This document shows, piece by piece, positions 1 to 9,948 of a stretch of 64,000 nt of DNA. The stretch is taken from NCBI GenBank assembly GCA_002633025.1, contig NMRB01002639.1:32040-96039 (forward strand). Direction: 5' to 3'. The notes beneath the pieces were generated by a model that saw only the letters and a list, made by a program, of their open reading frames with translations, had not been told where the DNA came from and made no database searches. Source of the DNA: Notospermus geniculatus (lineage: Eukaryota > Nemertea > Pilidiophora > Heteronemertea > Lineidae). The first letter of the stretch is position 1. Every line of letters begins with the position of its first letter. The position numbers and the translations under genes were made by a program.

Positions 1-342
1 CATCCATCGTCATAACTGAACTTGTCCACATTGCCATAACTGACGTACATGTACATACACTTCTCGGTTTCAACACTGGCACCAAGTAAAATCATCAGGT
101 AAGACCTTAACAATCTTGAGGACATTAAGCCAGTACCCTACATGTCAAAGGCCATGTGTGTTTGGATTGCCAGGCCTCGCCTATAGCATTGGATACTTAC
201 CTTCAACCAACACATAACTTCTTCGTTGCAGGATCGTTTCACGACGTACGTGCATCGTCATTACTGAACTTGCCCACATTGCCGTAACTGATGTACGTAC
301 ACTTCTTGGTTAACACTGGCACTCACCAAGCAAATTCATCAG
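1..342 (+). repeat. Duplicated exon-like segment upstream of the Rep-helicase gene
   Basis: Bases 1-98 and 232-342 are two diverged copies of the same roughly 100-bp segment. Both end in TCATCAG followed by GTAAGAC, a good splice donor, and the second copy is preceded by CTTCGTTGCAG, a plausible acceptor at 230-231. This looks like a small 5' exon, probably untranslated, that was duplicated. It lies on the same strand as the large Rep-helicase-nuclease gene and may be its leader. No long reading frame is visible in it. The window starts inside the first copy, so its left border is unknown. Confidence 0.45.
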
Positions 343-700
343 GTAAGACTTTAAATCGTACACCAAAATATAGGCCTAATAGGATTATGCCTAGTACTGA
401 TAGGTACGCCTTATTCGCATACTCAATAGACCCTGACAATGAGACCAATTCATTCACATTGTGATGATTACCTTTGATTACAGTCACCCACCACACATAG
501 AAACTTGCTGTATCCTGCTAACTCGACATATATTAGCATCAGCATCAGCATTCATCAACATCGGGGAAATTTTTCCTATTTTTCTTGCTTGAACTTCGAG
601 TTTGACAAATCCAATCTTCCACCTTGTCGATGATATAATGATTTGCATGGAACGTTACAACCACTGCATCCTTTCCTTGGCACATCAGCATCGGCATTAA
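343..700. other. Non-coding stretch, no gene seen
   Basis: I see no convincing coding region here. The 20-mer GCATCCTTTCCTTGGCACAT at about 666-685 recurs at about 1350, so this stretch and the start of the large reading frame share a short direct repeat. Confidence 0.4.
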
Positions 701-979
701 AGGAGCTGCACGTCCAAGTTGTAAACACTCACTCACTGGTTCTCTATCCACGTGACGCCTGCGGTGCTGCCACTATAATTGTCGCTGATATGTACTGACG
801 TGCATATCATGAGTGAGTTGCATTGGACCAGGCACCAGTCCAACAATCACGGGGCGTACTGGTGCTGCCACCTTCACGAAGGAATAAAACTAGCCTGCTG
901 GCCACTGTTTGTAAACAAACCAGTTTGTAAACTGTTTGTAAACAAACTGTTTGTAAACAAACTTGGATGCTGAGCTCCT
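701..979. mobile_element. MITE flanked by TTAA, termini AGGAGC...GCTCCT
   Basis: TTAA at 697-700 and at 980-983 brackets a 279-bp segment whose ends are inverted repeats (AGGAGCTGCACGTCCAAG on the left, complementary to CTTGGATGCTGAGCTCCT on the right, with small differences). Just inside the right end lie tandem copies of GTTTGTAAACAAAC, which are themselves palindromic. TTAA duplication is typical of piggyBac and of Kolobok elements. A second member with the same AGGAGC terminus and TTAA flanks sits at 47127-47329. No coding capacity is seen. Confidence 0.7.
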
Positions 980-1347
980 TTAATTTTCCCAAGAAGCTGG
1001 ATAGGTTCTCAACCTTATGAAACGAACCCAGTTGTCTTCACCAAGTTGGCAGATACAACCATCCATCCCGCATGCAAGTTAACCCTTTTTGCGTAGCACT
1101 ATACTGTATTTGCACAATCACAATATTCAAGTCATTTCTTTTATTTTGGCACCTTGTCTTTTTAACACCGTTGCACAACATCAACATTTCAATGAAATTC
1201 TTCTCTGGAAATGGGTTACATCATTCCCTGCGATTGTTTGGAAAATTTCAGCAGTGTGAAGTCCACGTGAAGTGTACACAGCATACAATTCTTATTTTCA
1301 GCATGTCATTTTTTTATCCACACTAACCTTTACACCCCCACACCAAT
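980..1347. other. Non-coding stretch before the long reading frame
   Basis: No recognisable feature. A pyrimidine-rich acceptor, TTGTTTCTTCACACTTCAG, ends at about 1409 inside the start of the next reading frame, so the true first coding exon may begin at 1410 and not at the first in-frame ATG at 1348. Confidence 0.35.
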
Positions 1348-3390
1348 TTGCATCCTTTCCTTGGCACATTTGCTTCCGCACACATACAAATTGTTTCTTC
1401 ACACTTCAGGTATGATTACATCTGCCACAAATTACATCAACGACGATGCAGCAGAACAACTGTGATATTTGCCATCGGTCATCGACAGTTCACTACCCAC
1501 TCACTTATACAGCCACTGCACGCTGATCAGGTCCACAATGCTCGCATCATCAAACGGCAGTTCGGTGACCGTTCTGGTATAGTTGACGGCAAACTTGTCT
1601 GCCAACAATGCCACTCATTTGTAGCACCAGTTCAACGTGGCCAAACACTTTCATTGGCTTTGTGGCCTAATGCATGGCCTGCTGTACTATGGACTTTCCT
1701 CACCAAACCTGGATATGCTAAGGTCGACATGTTCATGCGTTTCTTTCCTGACACCTTGCGACTCTCATGGCTGCCAATGCTGCACGCATGGTGTTCACAA
1801 ATGCAGGCAGCACTCACAACTCCACCAGCTTTCCAAGACATTACTGCACGTTTGGCCACCTTCAAGCATCAAATTGACAGCGGTTCTCTCGGAGCCATCA
1901 CAACAGCTCTCAATGACACTTGTTACCCAACAGTCCGCTGCCCTATCGGATGTTTCATGTTCGCAGATGATCTGCATCGTGGGAAATTACAGGCTGTTCC
2001 TGCTCTACACTACTTGACCAACATATCTGATCAGTTTTCGCAGTTTGATGCTGACCCAAGATTTTTCCAAGGCGCTCGCAGTGATTGGATTACTCCGTAT
2101 CACGACTTGGAGTGGACGGCAGCACCAGCACTTTTCTGTGATGAAAGAGGTGCTCTCTGCATATTAACTTGTCATCCTTCAGTGCATGCCAGTTCGCGTA
2201 TGTCATGGTTGCATGTGCCAACAAACCCACTTTTGGACAATGTCGCACCACAGGCTCCAGATGTTTTGGCACCAGCTGTCATTTCAGGAAACAACATTCG
2301 CCATGGCACAGCCAATTCACACAACACTTCCTTTCCGGTGTATCATCAAACCGGCAACACCACAGGCTTATCTACATTCAAGCTAGTGCCCAAAGTACAA
2401 ACATACCAAAGCTGTGATGACGTGGCCCTTTCAAAAGCCCTCGTGCTCACTTATCGCCCAGACATAAAGCACTACGCGCAACAAACATCTGATACAGCTA
2501 CATCCGTGCAACCACTTCTGCAGCATTATGCCACGCACAATAGAAGACCAGAGGAATTCTTAATTCAACATCACAAAGAAAGTGGCACTTACATTCATGC
2601 GGAGGATGCTTTCCTTTTGTCGGAAGCCTACAACAATGCCAAGACACAGACCCTTGCAACACCTCTTCCAGATGGACAGGTACCAGCTGTTCAGTCTCAA
2701 CCTAAGTACTGTACGGTTCTTGTTCACCCTGTGAATGCCACTGGCCACAAACAGCTGATTATTTCACATTCTGAATTCCATGGACACCGACGTATCAACT
2801 CACTTGGCCATTTCAAATACGCTTTGATGATGGTACTATTGAATTCCACCCACTTGTATGATGCTTTGTTGACTGCAGTGTGGACGACTGACCAGAATGT
2901 TACAGCGGAACGCCATGTTCTGGAGGTTGTTTAATATTTGCTTAGATGTGATTGCAAGAATTCCCTTAGAAAGACACATTGTAAACAATTAAACAACATT
3001 CAACCATCTAACCCTGATCAGCCGGTAGAGGTGCAAATTGCCACCTGGCTAAATCACCTTTGCTACGGAGTTCACTACTTGCAAGTACGTTCTGTGAATG
3101 ACCTCAATGTCCTCCCACTGACTACGGACTACAACATTCTCCTTGTCCACATTGCCACTCCACTGACGCCAGCAGCTAATGGACCACTGAACATTGCGAA
3201 TGGAACTTTGTCCCTCTTACTTGGTGTTACCATCGATGACAATTTCCATATGACATCCAAATGGTTTGAGGTGATGGTGTCTCCTGGCAATCTTGCAGCA
3301 CATCAGGCCGTAACTGTACCCCTGGAAAACATCGCCTCCTGCTCTATGTTCGCAAAGGGTATCGTATTCAGCCAGCACAACGAATCATGA
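1348..3390 (+). pseudogene. N-terminal region of a Helitron-like Rep-helicase protein, disrupted
   Basis: An open frame of 528 codons runs to a TAA at 2932-2934, then continues in the same frame for another 150 codons to 3390. Removing the single TAA gives about 680 codons of protein-like sequence. Near residue 95 there is a short Cys-x2-Cys-His motif (VCQQCHSF). The remainder has no domain I recognise; it is rich in His, Gln and Thr and contains many Trp residues in the first third. Around 3310-3330 the reading frame appears to shift: the other frame then reads smoothly through LLLYVRKGYRI into the next segment. I interpret this as the N-terminal domain of the same polyprotein that later carries the HUH motif and helicase, because strand, order and spacing fit and no promoter-like gap separates them. 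The copy is damaged by at least one stop and one frameshift, unless unrecognised introns explain them. Confidence 0.5.
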
Positions 3391-4470
3391 TGCAACGGTG
3401 CTGTGGGCAGGTGAAAGGTTACTGCATCTTGCACAACATGCTGCTCATCAGGAAACGACAACATGCTGGTCTGCGGTGCTCAGTTCCATACTGCAGGTGT
3501 GTGCTCCATTGGTGTTGTCCACATGGCTATCCAGATGAACAATGCACTGTCGGCCTCTGCAAGAAACACTTCAATGACATCTTCACTGGCACAGACACCT
3601 TTACAGTTGGCCAGTACCTACCTGATCATCGCCCACAGACATCATCTTCTTGCACATCACAAGCACGCATTGAAGGACAACAGCATTATGAAGCAGATGA
3701 TGACACCCCTGAGGCAGCTGATGACACCCCTGAGGCAGCTGATTACCATGTTCACTTTATAGAGGAGGACCATCTAGGAGATGATGCACATCATGTCACA
3801 GACCCAACTACACTTTTTGCCATGGGCGAGGTTAACAGTGATGACTACTGCCCTCTATTCACCAACTCCAGCAACAGCCCTGTGTTCTCATCCGAGTCCA
3901 GTTCAAACACATCAGGCCACTTCTACTTGAATCACCATCTCCACGTCATGAGTAGAAGTCAACATGCACAGAAACCACCTTTGGCAACTTTGCAAATGCT
4001 GCAAACCATTTGCAGTCGATCACCTGATTGGACTGTGCCACTGATATACCCGGAGGGCATGATGTTCCCACGTATATTTTGGTGCATGGAAAACAAATCT
4101 GTTGTTGGTGCACTGCCTTCTGTTCTCTACACTAGTGTGACCAAAGTTCAGAAACTAACCTGGATTCCTGTCCAGATTCTAATCAGAAACCCACCTGTAT
4201 TCCTGTCTAGATTCCAATCAGAAACTCACCTGGATTCCAGTCCAGAATCTAATCAGAAACTAACCTGGATTCAGGTCCAGATTCCAATCAGAAACCCACC
4301 TGGATTCTTGTTCAGATTCCATTCGGAATCTGGCCTGGATTCTTACCAAGATTCCATTCAGAAACTGAACAAGATTCCTATCCGGATTCAGGGGCCATAT
4401 CCGAATCAGATTTTGGGTCGGAATCTGAATCGAATCCGGTTCGGATCCGGTGAAAGATTCTGAACAGAAT
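3330..4470 (+). pseudogene. Cys/His-rich segment and linker of the Rep-helicase protein
   Basis: The frame ending at 4463 begins with a dense metal-binding-like knuckle around 3400-3570: Cys residues in CGQVKGYC, CSVPYC, CVLHWCCPH and CTVGLCKKH. An acidic Asp/Glu-rich linker follows, including a duplicated DDTPEAA unit at 3700-3742. At 4020-4130 the stretch IYPEGMMFPRIFW resembles the LFP-rich segment that precedes the Rep domain in Helitron proteins; this resemblance is from memory. The last third is replaced by a minisatellite (4141-4470), after which the frame stops. I read this as the second portion of the same polyprotein. It could instead be a separate zinc-finger ORF, as some Helitrons have. 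Confidence 0.45.
4141..4470. repeat. Minisatellite of GATTC-rich units inside the coding region
   Basis: About a dozen imperfect units built on CAGATTCCAATCAGAAAC and CCTGGATTC follow one another. The encoded peptide is correspondingly repetitive (repeats of FQSETHLDS type). Because GATTC and GAATC alternate, the tract can fold on itself. It lies exactly where the reading frame of the Rep protein is lost, so repeat expansion is a likely cause of inactivation. Confidence 0.8.
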
Positions 4471-4478
4471 CTGAACCA

Positions 4479-5298
4479 GATATTCGTCCTGGGACTGGAC
4501 TTACTTTGTCACCCTCACATGTAATGACAGCGCCACTCCAGGGGTTGCACCACTTCGCAAGGCCATCCAGGTGAAAGCCATTAAAAGCAACAGGTTTTCC
4601 TTGTCCGGTCTCCTTCAGAATTACTGCGTGCTGCTGACAAGAGGATGGGAACGAACTGTACATTACATATGGCAGTATATTACGACTAGTCATGAAGAGC
4701 CCCTGGGTCGTGTCAAGTCATCTTGGATGAGACTTGAATTCCAAAGCGCCGGGGCTTTAGGCAATCGACCCCATGTACATGGTGGCATCACTGTTGAAAC
4801 TGAAGATATTTCAACTACAACCAACCGAGTGCGATGCTCGAATGCCGCACTATGTCTCCGGATGCCAGGACTGATTACAACAGTCTTCTACAAGATGGGC
4901 TAGTTAAAAACCAGGATGAATACTGTAACCTACAGCAATTGGCTAGCACCCTCCAACAACACGATTGCAGCATGGCCAACACTCGTTGCATGAAACGTCG
5001 TGCCAAGGATGACACCCTCATCTGTCGTGTCCCAAAACATCCCCCAAGTTTCGTGTACACTTTCGACTCGTTTGGTACATTGTACCAGGAGGACACATAC
5101 AGACATCTGGCATACTTGGATTTGGCTGATCCGTGTTCATGTGGTCACCACTGGATAACAGGCCCGGATTTTTCTGCTGGCATGTGGCACTATCCTGCAC
5201 AACCCGATGAGCACTTTGTTCCCACTGTGCCACGGCTCTTTGTTGCAATGAAATCATCCACCAATGTGCAGGTATGTGACCGAAAATTTCAAATTTCG
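4479..5298 (+). pseudogene. Rep (HUH endonuclease)-like domain of a Helitron-like element
   Basis: Three frames must be joined. In the frame open from 4571 the key segment is LEFQSAGALGNRPHVHGG, with the His-Val-His at 4772-4780. This matches the Helitron Rep consensus, where an E-x-Q segment precedes P-H-x-H; the two His coordinate the metal ion that cleaves one strand. In the next frame (from about 4834) come QQHDC and RCMKRRAKDDTLICRVPKHP, resembling the Cys-containing segment after the HUH motif, then PRLFVAMKSSTNVQV. The usual catalytic Tyr should lie shortly after; YRYAIVK at 6290-6310 is a candidate if the intervening contig is misplaced. Frameshifts near 4565 and 4840 make this copy inactive as read. 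Spacing between E-x-Q and H-V-H is longer than in the plant or worm Helitrons I remember, so this is a divergent branch. Confidence 0.6.
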
Positions 5299-8236
5299 NT
5301 TCCCACCCTGGCGTCAGTTCACTCCATCACAAATAACAGCCATTCAGTCCTATGAAGAAGGGAACTTCTACCTCGACACAACGTCTTCTTTCTCTGTTAG
5401 ACCCCCTGAACTCACAATCTTCTCCGAACTCGAACTGTATCTTCGATGGTTCACCTGGGAAAAGAATCCAAAGGCAGCAGTCAACATTCTATTGAATGAA
5501 TCGCACTGGATCGACGGGGCAGGTAGATGTGTGAAGGTCAGGCAAGCACATGTGCAAGATGCAACTGCGTACATCTTTAATTTAACCTCTTCACATGATG
5601 AAACCATGCGGATCAAAGCCATTGACTTGTATGTCCACATCTTTCGACGGCTATCAACAGCCCACAACCAACAGCAGCATGACCAACACTACATACGATT
5701 TGTAGACACTACTTCACATGAAAGGAATGTCGTGGTATTCCATAGCCCCAGCCCATCCAACATACCAGCATTTTTTGTCCACATCTTACTCACCATGGGA
5801 AAATTTGTCACTGAACTTGATTTGTACAGCGGGCCTGATATGATCACATGCTTTCGCAAAGCAGACTTACTACAGAGGGAGATTCCCACAGAAGCAGATG
5901 TCAAGAACATTGGCCGCCGCTTTGTAACAGAGCAGCTGATTTGGTTCCCAGTAGGGTCACGGACCTTTGGCAAAATATTACAAGATGCCTTGACCAGTTT
6001 GCAATCTATACTTTTTGGATATGCACCTGAGATACCCCTGCCTACAGTCACAGACACAGACATCGCAAATTCTGCAACAGAATCATTCGGCAGTTACATG
6101 GCATTCATTCGTAACGCAGCAATTGATGTTCTCAGCCAACAGGCAATTCCAAACTTTCCACCAATTGATGACTTCAAGGCAGGCCCAGTGGACTTCCAGC
6201 CCAATGTGACGGTACTTCCAGGTCAAAGTCAGCAGTCTCATCAAGAACAAGTAGCAGCACTTCATACTTGCACCACTGCCGTCCACAANTACAGGTATGC
6301 CATTGTCAAGAGGCCCTCAAAACATGCAACTCGCCAAGAAGGAGGTGGAGGACAGCCAGCACAAGTAACATCTCGAGCCACGTTCCCACCCTGGCGTCAG
6401 TTCACTCCATCACAAATAACAGCCATTCAGTCCTATGAAGAAGGGAACTTCTACCTCGACACAACGTCTTCTTTCTCTCTTAGACCCCCTGAACTCACAA
6501 TCTTCTCCGAACTCGAACTGTATCTTCGATGGTTCACCTGGGAAAAGAATCCAAAGGCAGCAGTCAACATTCTATTGAATGAATCGCACTGGATCGACGG
6601 GGCAGGTAGATGTGTGAAGGTCAGGCAAGCACATGTGCAAGATGCAACTGCGTACATCTTCAATTTAACCTCTTCACATGATGAAACCATGCGGATCAAA
6701 GCCATTGACTTGTATGTCCACATCTTTCGACGGCTATCAACAGCCCACAACCAACAGTAGCATGACCAACACTACATACGATTTGTAGACACTACTTCAC
6801 ATGAAAGGAATGTCGTGGTATTCCATAGCCCCAGCCCATCCAACATACCAGCATTTTTTGTCCACATCTTACTCACCATGGGAAAATTTGTCACCGAACT
6901 TGATTTGTACAGCGGCCCTGATATGATCACATGCTTTCACAAAGCAGACTTACTACAGAGGGAGATTCCCACAGAAGCAGATGTCAAGAATATTGGCCGC
7001 CGCTTTGTAACAGAGCAGCTGATTTGGTTCCCAGTGGGGTCACGGACCATTGGCAAAATATTACAAGATGCCTTGACCAGTTTGCAATCTATACTTTTTG
7101 GATATGCACCTGACATACCCCTGCCTACAGTCACAGACACAGACATCGCAAATTCTGCAACAGAATCATTCGGCAGTTACATGGCATTCATTCGTAACGC
7201 AGCAATTGATGTTCTCAGCCAACAGGCAATTCCAAACTTTCCACCAATTGATGACTTCAAGGCAGGCCCAGTGGACTTTCAGCCCAATGTGACGGTACTT
7301 CCAGGTCAAAGTCAGCAGTCTCATCAAGAACAAGTAGCAGCACTTCATACTTGCACCACTGCCGTCCACAACACAACCATTGATAATCATGCACCACAGT
7401 GTCATATTTTAGTTGGACCTCCCGGTTGTGGAAAGACTCACATTCTCCTCATCAGCAAAACGTATGCGCTGTCACTGAATGTACCAACAATCCTGGTTGC
7501 CATCACATCTGAACGGGCACGCACATTAGGAGGAAACCACCTGCACATGGCCTTTGGATTGCCCGTACTTGAAAACAACCTGTACACAGTACAATACATT
7601 GTACAAAAATCACTGGCAACACTTCAACGAAATCCTCCACAGCTGGCATTCTTGCAGAGGATTAAAATCCTCTTCTTTGAGGAAATTGGTTTGCTATCAT
7701 CGCACCTGCTCGCAGTCATTGACACGCTACTGCGAATAATTCGACAGTCGACTATCACTTTCGGCGGAGTCACAATCATTGGTACCGGTGATCCACACCA
7801 ACTTGCTCCGGTAAATGGTACACCAGTATGGAGCAGCCACCACATGATATCTACTTTCAACATCATTGCCATGCACCACTGTGTGCGATCAGCTCCAGAT
7901 CCTGACCTACAGTCTATCATCTCATCCATGCGTACCACAGCAATCAACGAAGACCAAGTGCAGAATATCCTGGATATCATCTCTCGTCGATGCTTACCAA
8001 ACAGTGTCCCCACATGGGCCAATGTCCCCGATGATGCCTTGAAAATTGTCGGCACTAAAGCCACATCAGCAGAGATCACCCAAAAGTATCTAGATGTTAA
8101 ACCAGTGATGGCCACATTACCTCAGGAACATATGCAGCTTATGATGAAGCCGAATCATCTAATGGAATTTGGGCCCAAGCTGGTCCAACAGTACAGCGTC
8201 AACTGTCCAAGGTCTGTACTGAACAGAGCACACTAG
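5264..8236 (+). pseudogene. PIF1-like superfamily 1 helicase domain of the Helitron-like protein
   Basis: PIF1 helicases unwind DNA 5' to 3'; in Helitrons this domain is fused to Rep and drives strand displacement during rolling-circle transposition. The N-terminal approach (PPWRQFTPSQITAIQSYEEG, present in both duplicated copies) precedes the Walker A motif GPPGCGKT at 7414-7437. Walker B reads FFEEIGLLSS, with Glu in place of the usual Asp. Motif III is GTGDPHQLAPV at about 7782-7814, and a conserved Arg-containing segment MHHCVRS follows. The frame is lost near 8095; the neighbouring frame continues with GHITSGTYAAYDEAE. Motif V/VI-like sequence lies in the next segment. One copy of the duplicated section contains an in-frame TAG at 6757. 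Confidence 0.8.
5300..7371. repeat. Tandem 989-bp duplication bounded by single Ns
   Basis: Bases 5300-6288 and 6383-7371 align end to end without any gap and differ at roughly a dozen positions, about 1 percent. A single N stands immediately before the first copy (5299) and immediately after it (6289). The first copy is open throughout; the second has a TAG at 6757-6759 where the first has CAG. The borders strongly suggest that an alternative haplotype contig was inserted beside its allele during assembly. The 93 bp between the copies (6290-6382) carry unique sequence in the same reading frame, reading YRYAIVKRPSKHA. Confidence 0.85.
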
Positions 8237-9219
8237 TCCTCTTTGTTGGTCAAATCTTGCGATTGACTTACAACAACTCGAAACCAACCAGACATCTGCC
8301 ACGCTTTTCCCAAGGGCAACTGTGTGTTGTACAAGAACTCCCAACACCACAAGACAATAAATTGTGCCTCAACCTAGTCCCACCAGGCGAACGCAACATC
8401 GACACCACAAATGCAGACAACAATCCCGCTTGGCAGACATTCTACTTGACACCAGCTCCGTCTCCAATGATCCTCGTTGGTGCTGGAAACACAAAGGCTC
8501 GCAGGACACAATACCGCGTTACTTACTACGCTAGCACCACGGTGCATCGAGCTTTAGGAGAAACATGCAGCAAAATTGCTACACAAATTTCCATACAGGA
8601 CCACAAGTACAGACTATGGGACCGTCAACAATTACTAGTCCTTCTCAGTAGAGTACGAACACTGAACAACATCATCCTGGTATCACATGACCACACTGAC
8701 ACACTTCTTGCCATCAGACAATTATTGGAACACATACCTCCTTGGATACAGCACATTCAACATGTCCTACAGGTTACAGACCCAGCCCATCAGGATGTGA
8801 TACTTCAACATGACCACAACCCCGTTCCACCACCGCCGTTCCACTTTCCTCAACCCGAACTCGGTTTCGTGTACATGTTAGTCAGCACTCGTAACCACAA
8901 TTTTGCATATGTTGGTGAAACAGGGAACATCAACAGAAGACTTCGACAGCACAACAGTGGTGCTGGTGCTGCTCTAACAAACAATCCCAACTTGCGACCA
9001 TGGCGATGTTTTGCACTGGTTTACAATTTCCCAGGGACCTCACACAATATGGAAAACATCACAGCTCGTAAACGATTTGAAGCCATGTGGCACAGACGCA
9101 ATGGAGATCACGTCCATCCTGACACGCGCAGCATTCTCACCAATGGACAGATTGTCTACAACTTCTTCCATGCCAAATACCCTCAACTGCGATGGGAACA
9201 GTTCGGCAGTATCCATTAA
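8101..9219 (+). CDS. Helicase C-terminal segment fused to a GIY-YIG nuclease
   Basis: The open frame from 8101 to the TAA at 9217-9219 continues the helicase and ends in a GIY-YIG domain. The helicase part has VHRALGETCSKIATQIS and LLVLLSRVRTLNNIILVS, corresponding to motifs V and VI of PIF1-type enzymes, the Lys-x-Gln-Gly site being degenerate. The nuclease spans about 8860-9130. FVYMLVS and FAYVGETG supply the two Tyr motifs, NRRLRQH the conserved Arg, and RKRFEAMWHRR the metal-binding Glu, so every catalytic residue I expect is present. GIY-YIG nucleases make metal-dependent DNA cuts and occur in homing endonucleases, UvrC, SLX1 and Penelope retroelements; no reverse transcriptase is seen here. 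Without correction for the frameshift near 8095 this piece is separated from Walker A, so it is a partial gene. After the stop, CACCAG followed by GTATGA at 9249 looks like a splice donor. Confidence 0.75.
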   Translation, partial: TSDGHITSGTYAAYDEAESSNGIWAQAGPTVQRQLSKVCTEQSTLVLFVGQILRLTYNNSKPTRHLPRFSQGQLCVVQELPTPQDNKLCLNLVPPGERNIDTTNADNNPAWQTFYLTPAPSPMILVGAGNTKARRTQYRVTYYASTTVHRALGETCSKIATQISIQDHKYRLWDRQQLLVLLSRVRTLNNIILVSHDHTDTLLAIRQLLEHIPPWIQHIQHVLQVTDPAHQDVILQHDHNPVPPPPFHFPQPELGFVYMLVSTRNHNFAYVGETGNINRRLRQHNSGAGAALTNNPNLRPWRCFALVYNFPGTSHNMENITARKRFEAMWHRRNGDHVHPDTRSILTNGQIVYNFFHAKYPQLRWEQFGSIH

Positions 9220-9948
9220 ACAGCCTTCACCTTCCTGCCACAACACCAGGTATGACAAGAAACACAGCCAAATATCTTTGCTTCGCCCTCACTACATCAC
9301 CTTCTCACTGCCCTCTCTGCAGTTCGTCTTACAATAATTGCTTAATACAACTGTCATGACCTGCCATCCATAGTACCAAGAAAAGGTACCAAGAATGTTC
9401 AACTTAGTAGTCAATCACAACGGTGGGCATTACGTTACTTTTTTCTGATAATAGAGGGCGTACGGTAATTGTGGGCCTTCTAATCAAATAACCAGCGTTT
9501 ACATTTAACGGTGGTTGACTGAATTATATTACAATGTATTTAGCATATCATCAACTTATATAAAGTTACAGACATATTACTGGCATACATAATTTTTTTT
9601 CATTTTGGAGAAACCATGGATTTGTTGTCAATTTGTCGAAAATATGGTACATTCAAAACTGCTCTGTAGCTCGGTTATTTCTCAGTGCATATAACTATGG
9701 GAGGTGTCATTTTGTTTATAATGGTCTTGTTTATACGATAATCCTTCACAAATTAACATCCCTTCGGTTACATGGTCACCAGATGCAAATTACTCAACTC
9801 ACTTTTTGGCACATATTCGCAGTTGTATATTCTTGATAGTACATATCTTGCATAGTTGCATGGAGGTAATGCTACCAACAGTATATGTTATTATCATACA
9901 TGTACCACACTCTCTACAACCTCTTAACCTTCCTTTCCACTCTTTCAG
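9220..9948 (+). other. Candidate 3' untranslated segment and intron between the two genes
   Basis: The nuclease reading frame stops at 9219. A donor (CACCAG followed by GTATGA) occurs at 9249-9251 and a pyrimidine-rich acceptor (CCACTCTTTCAG) ends at 9948, just before the ATG of the next gene at 9961. The enclosed 699 bp have no coding features. This would link the two genes on one transcript by a spliced untranslated segment. Confidence 0.4.

Noticed and set aside
1348-9219. A reverse transcriptase of Penelope type accompanying the GIY-YIG nuclease.
   Set aside because: No RT motif (such as a YxDD box) appears in any frame across the region; helicase and Rep motifs are found instead.
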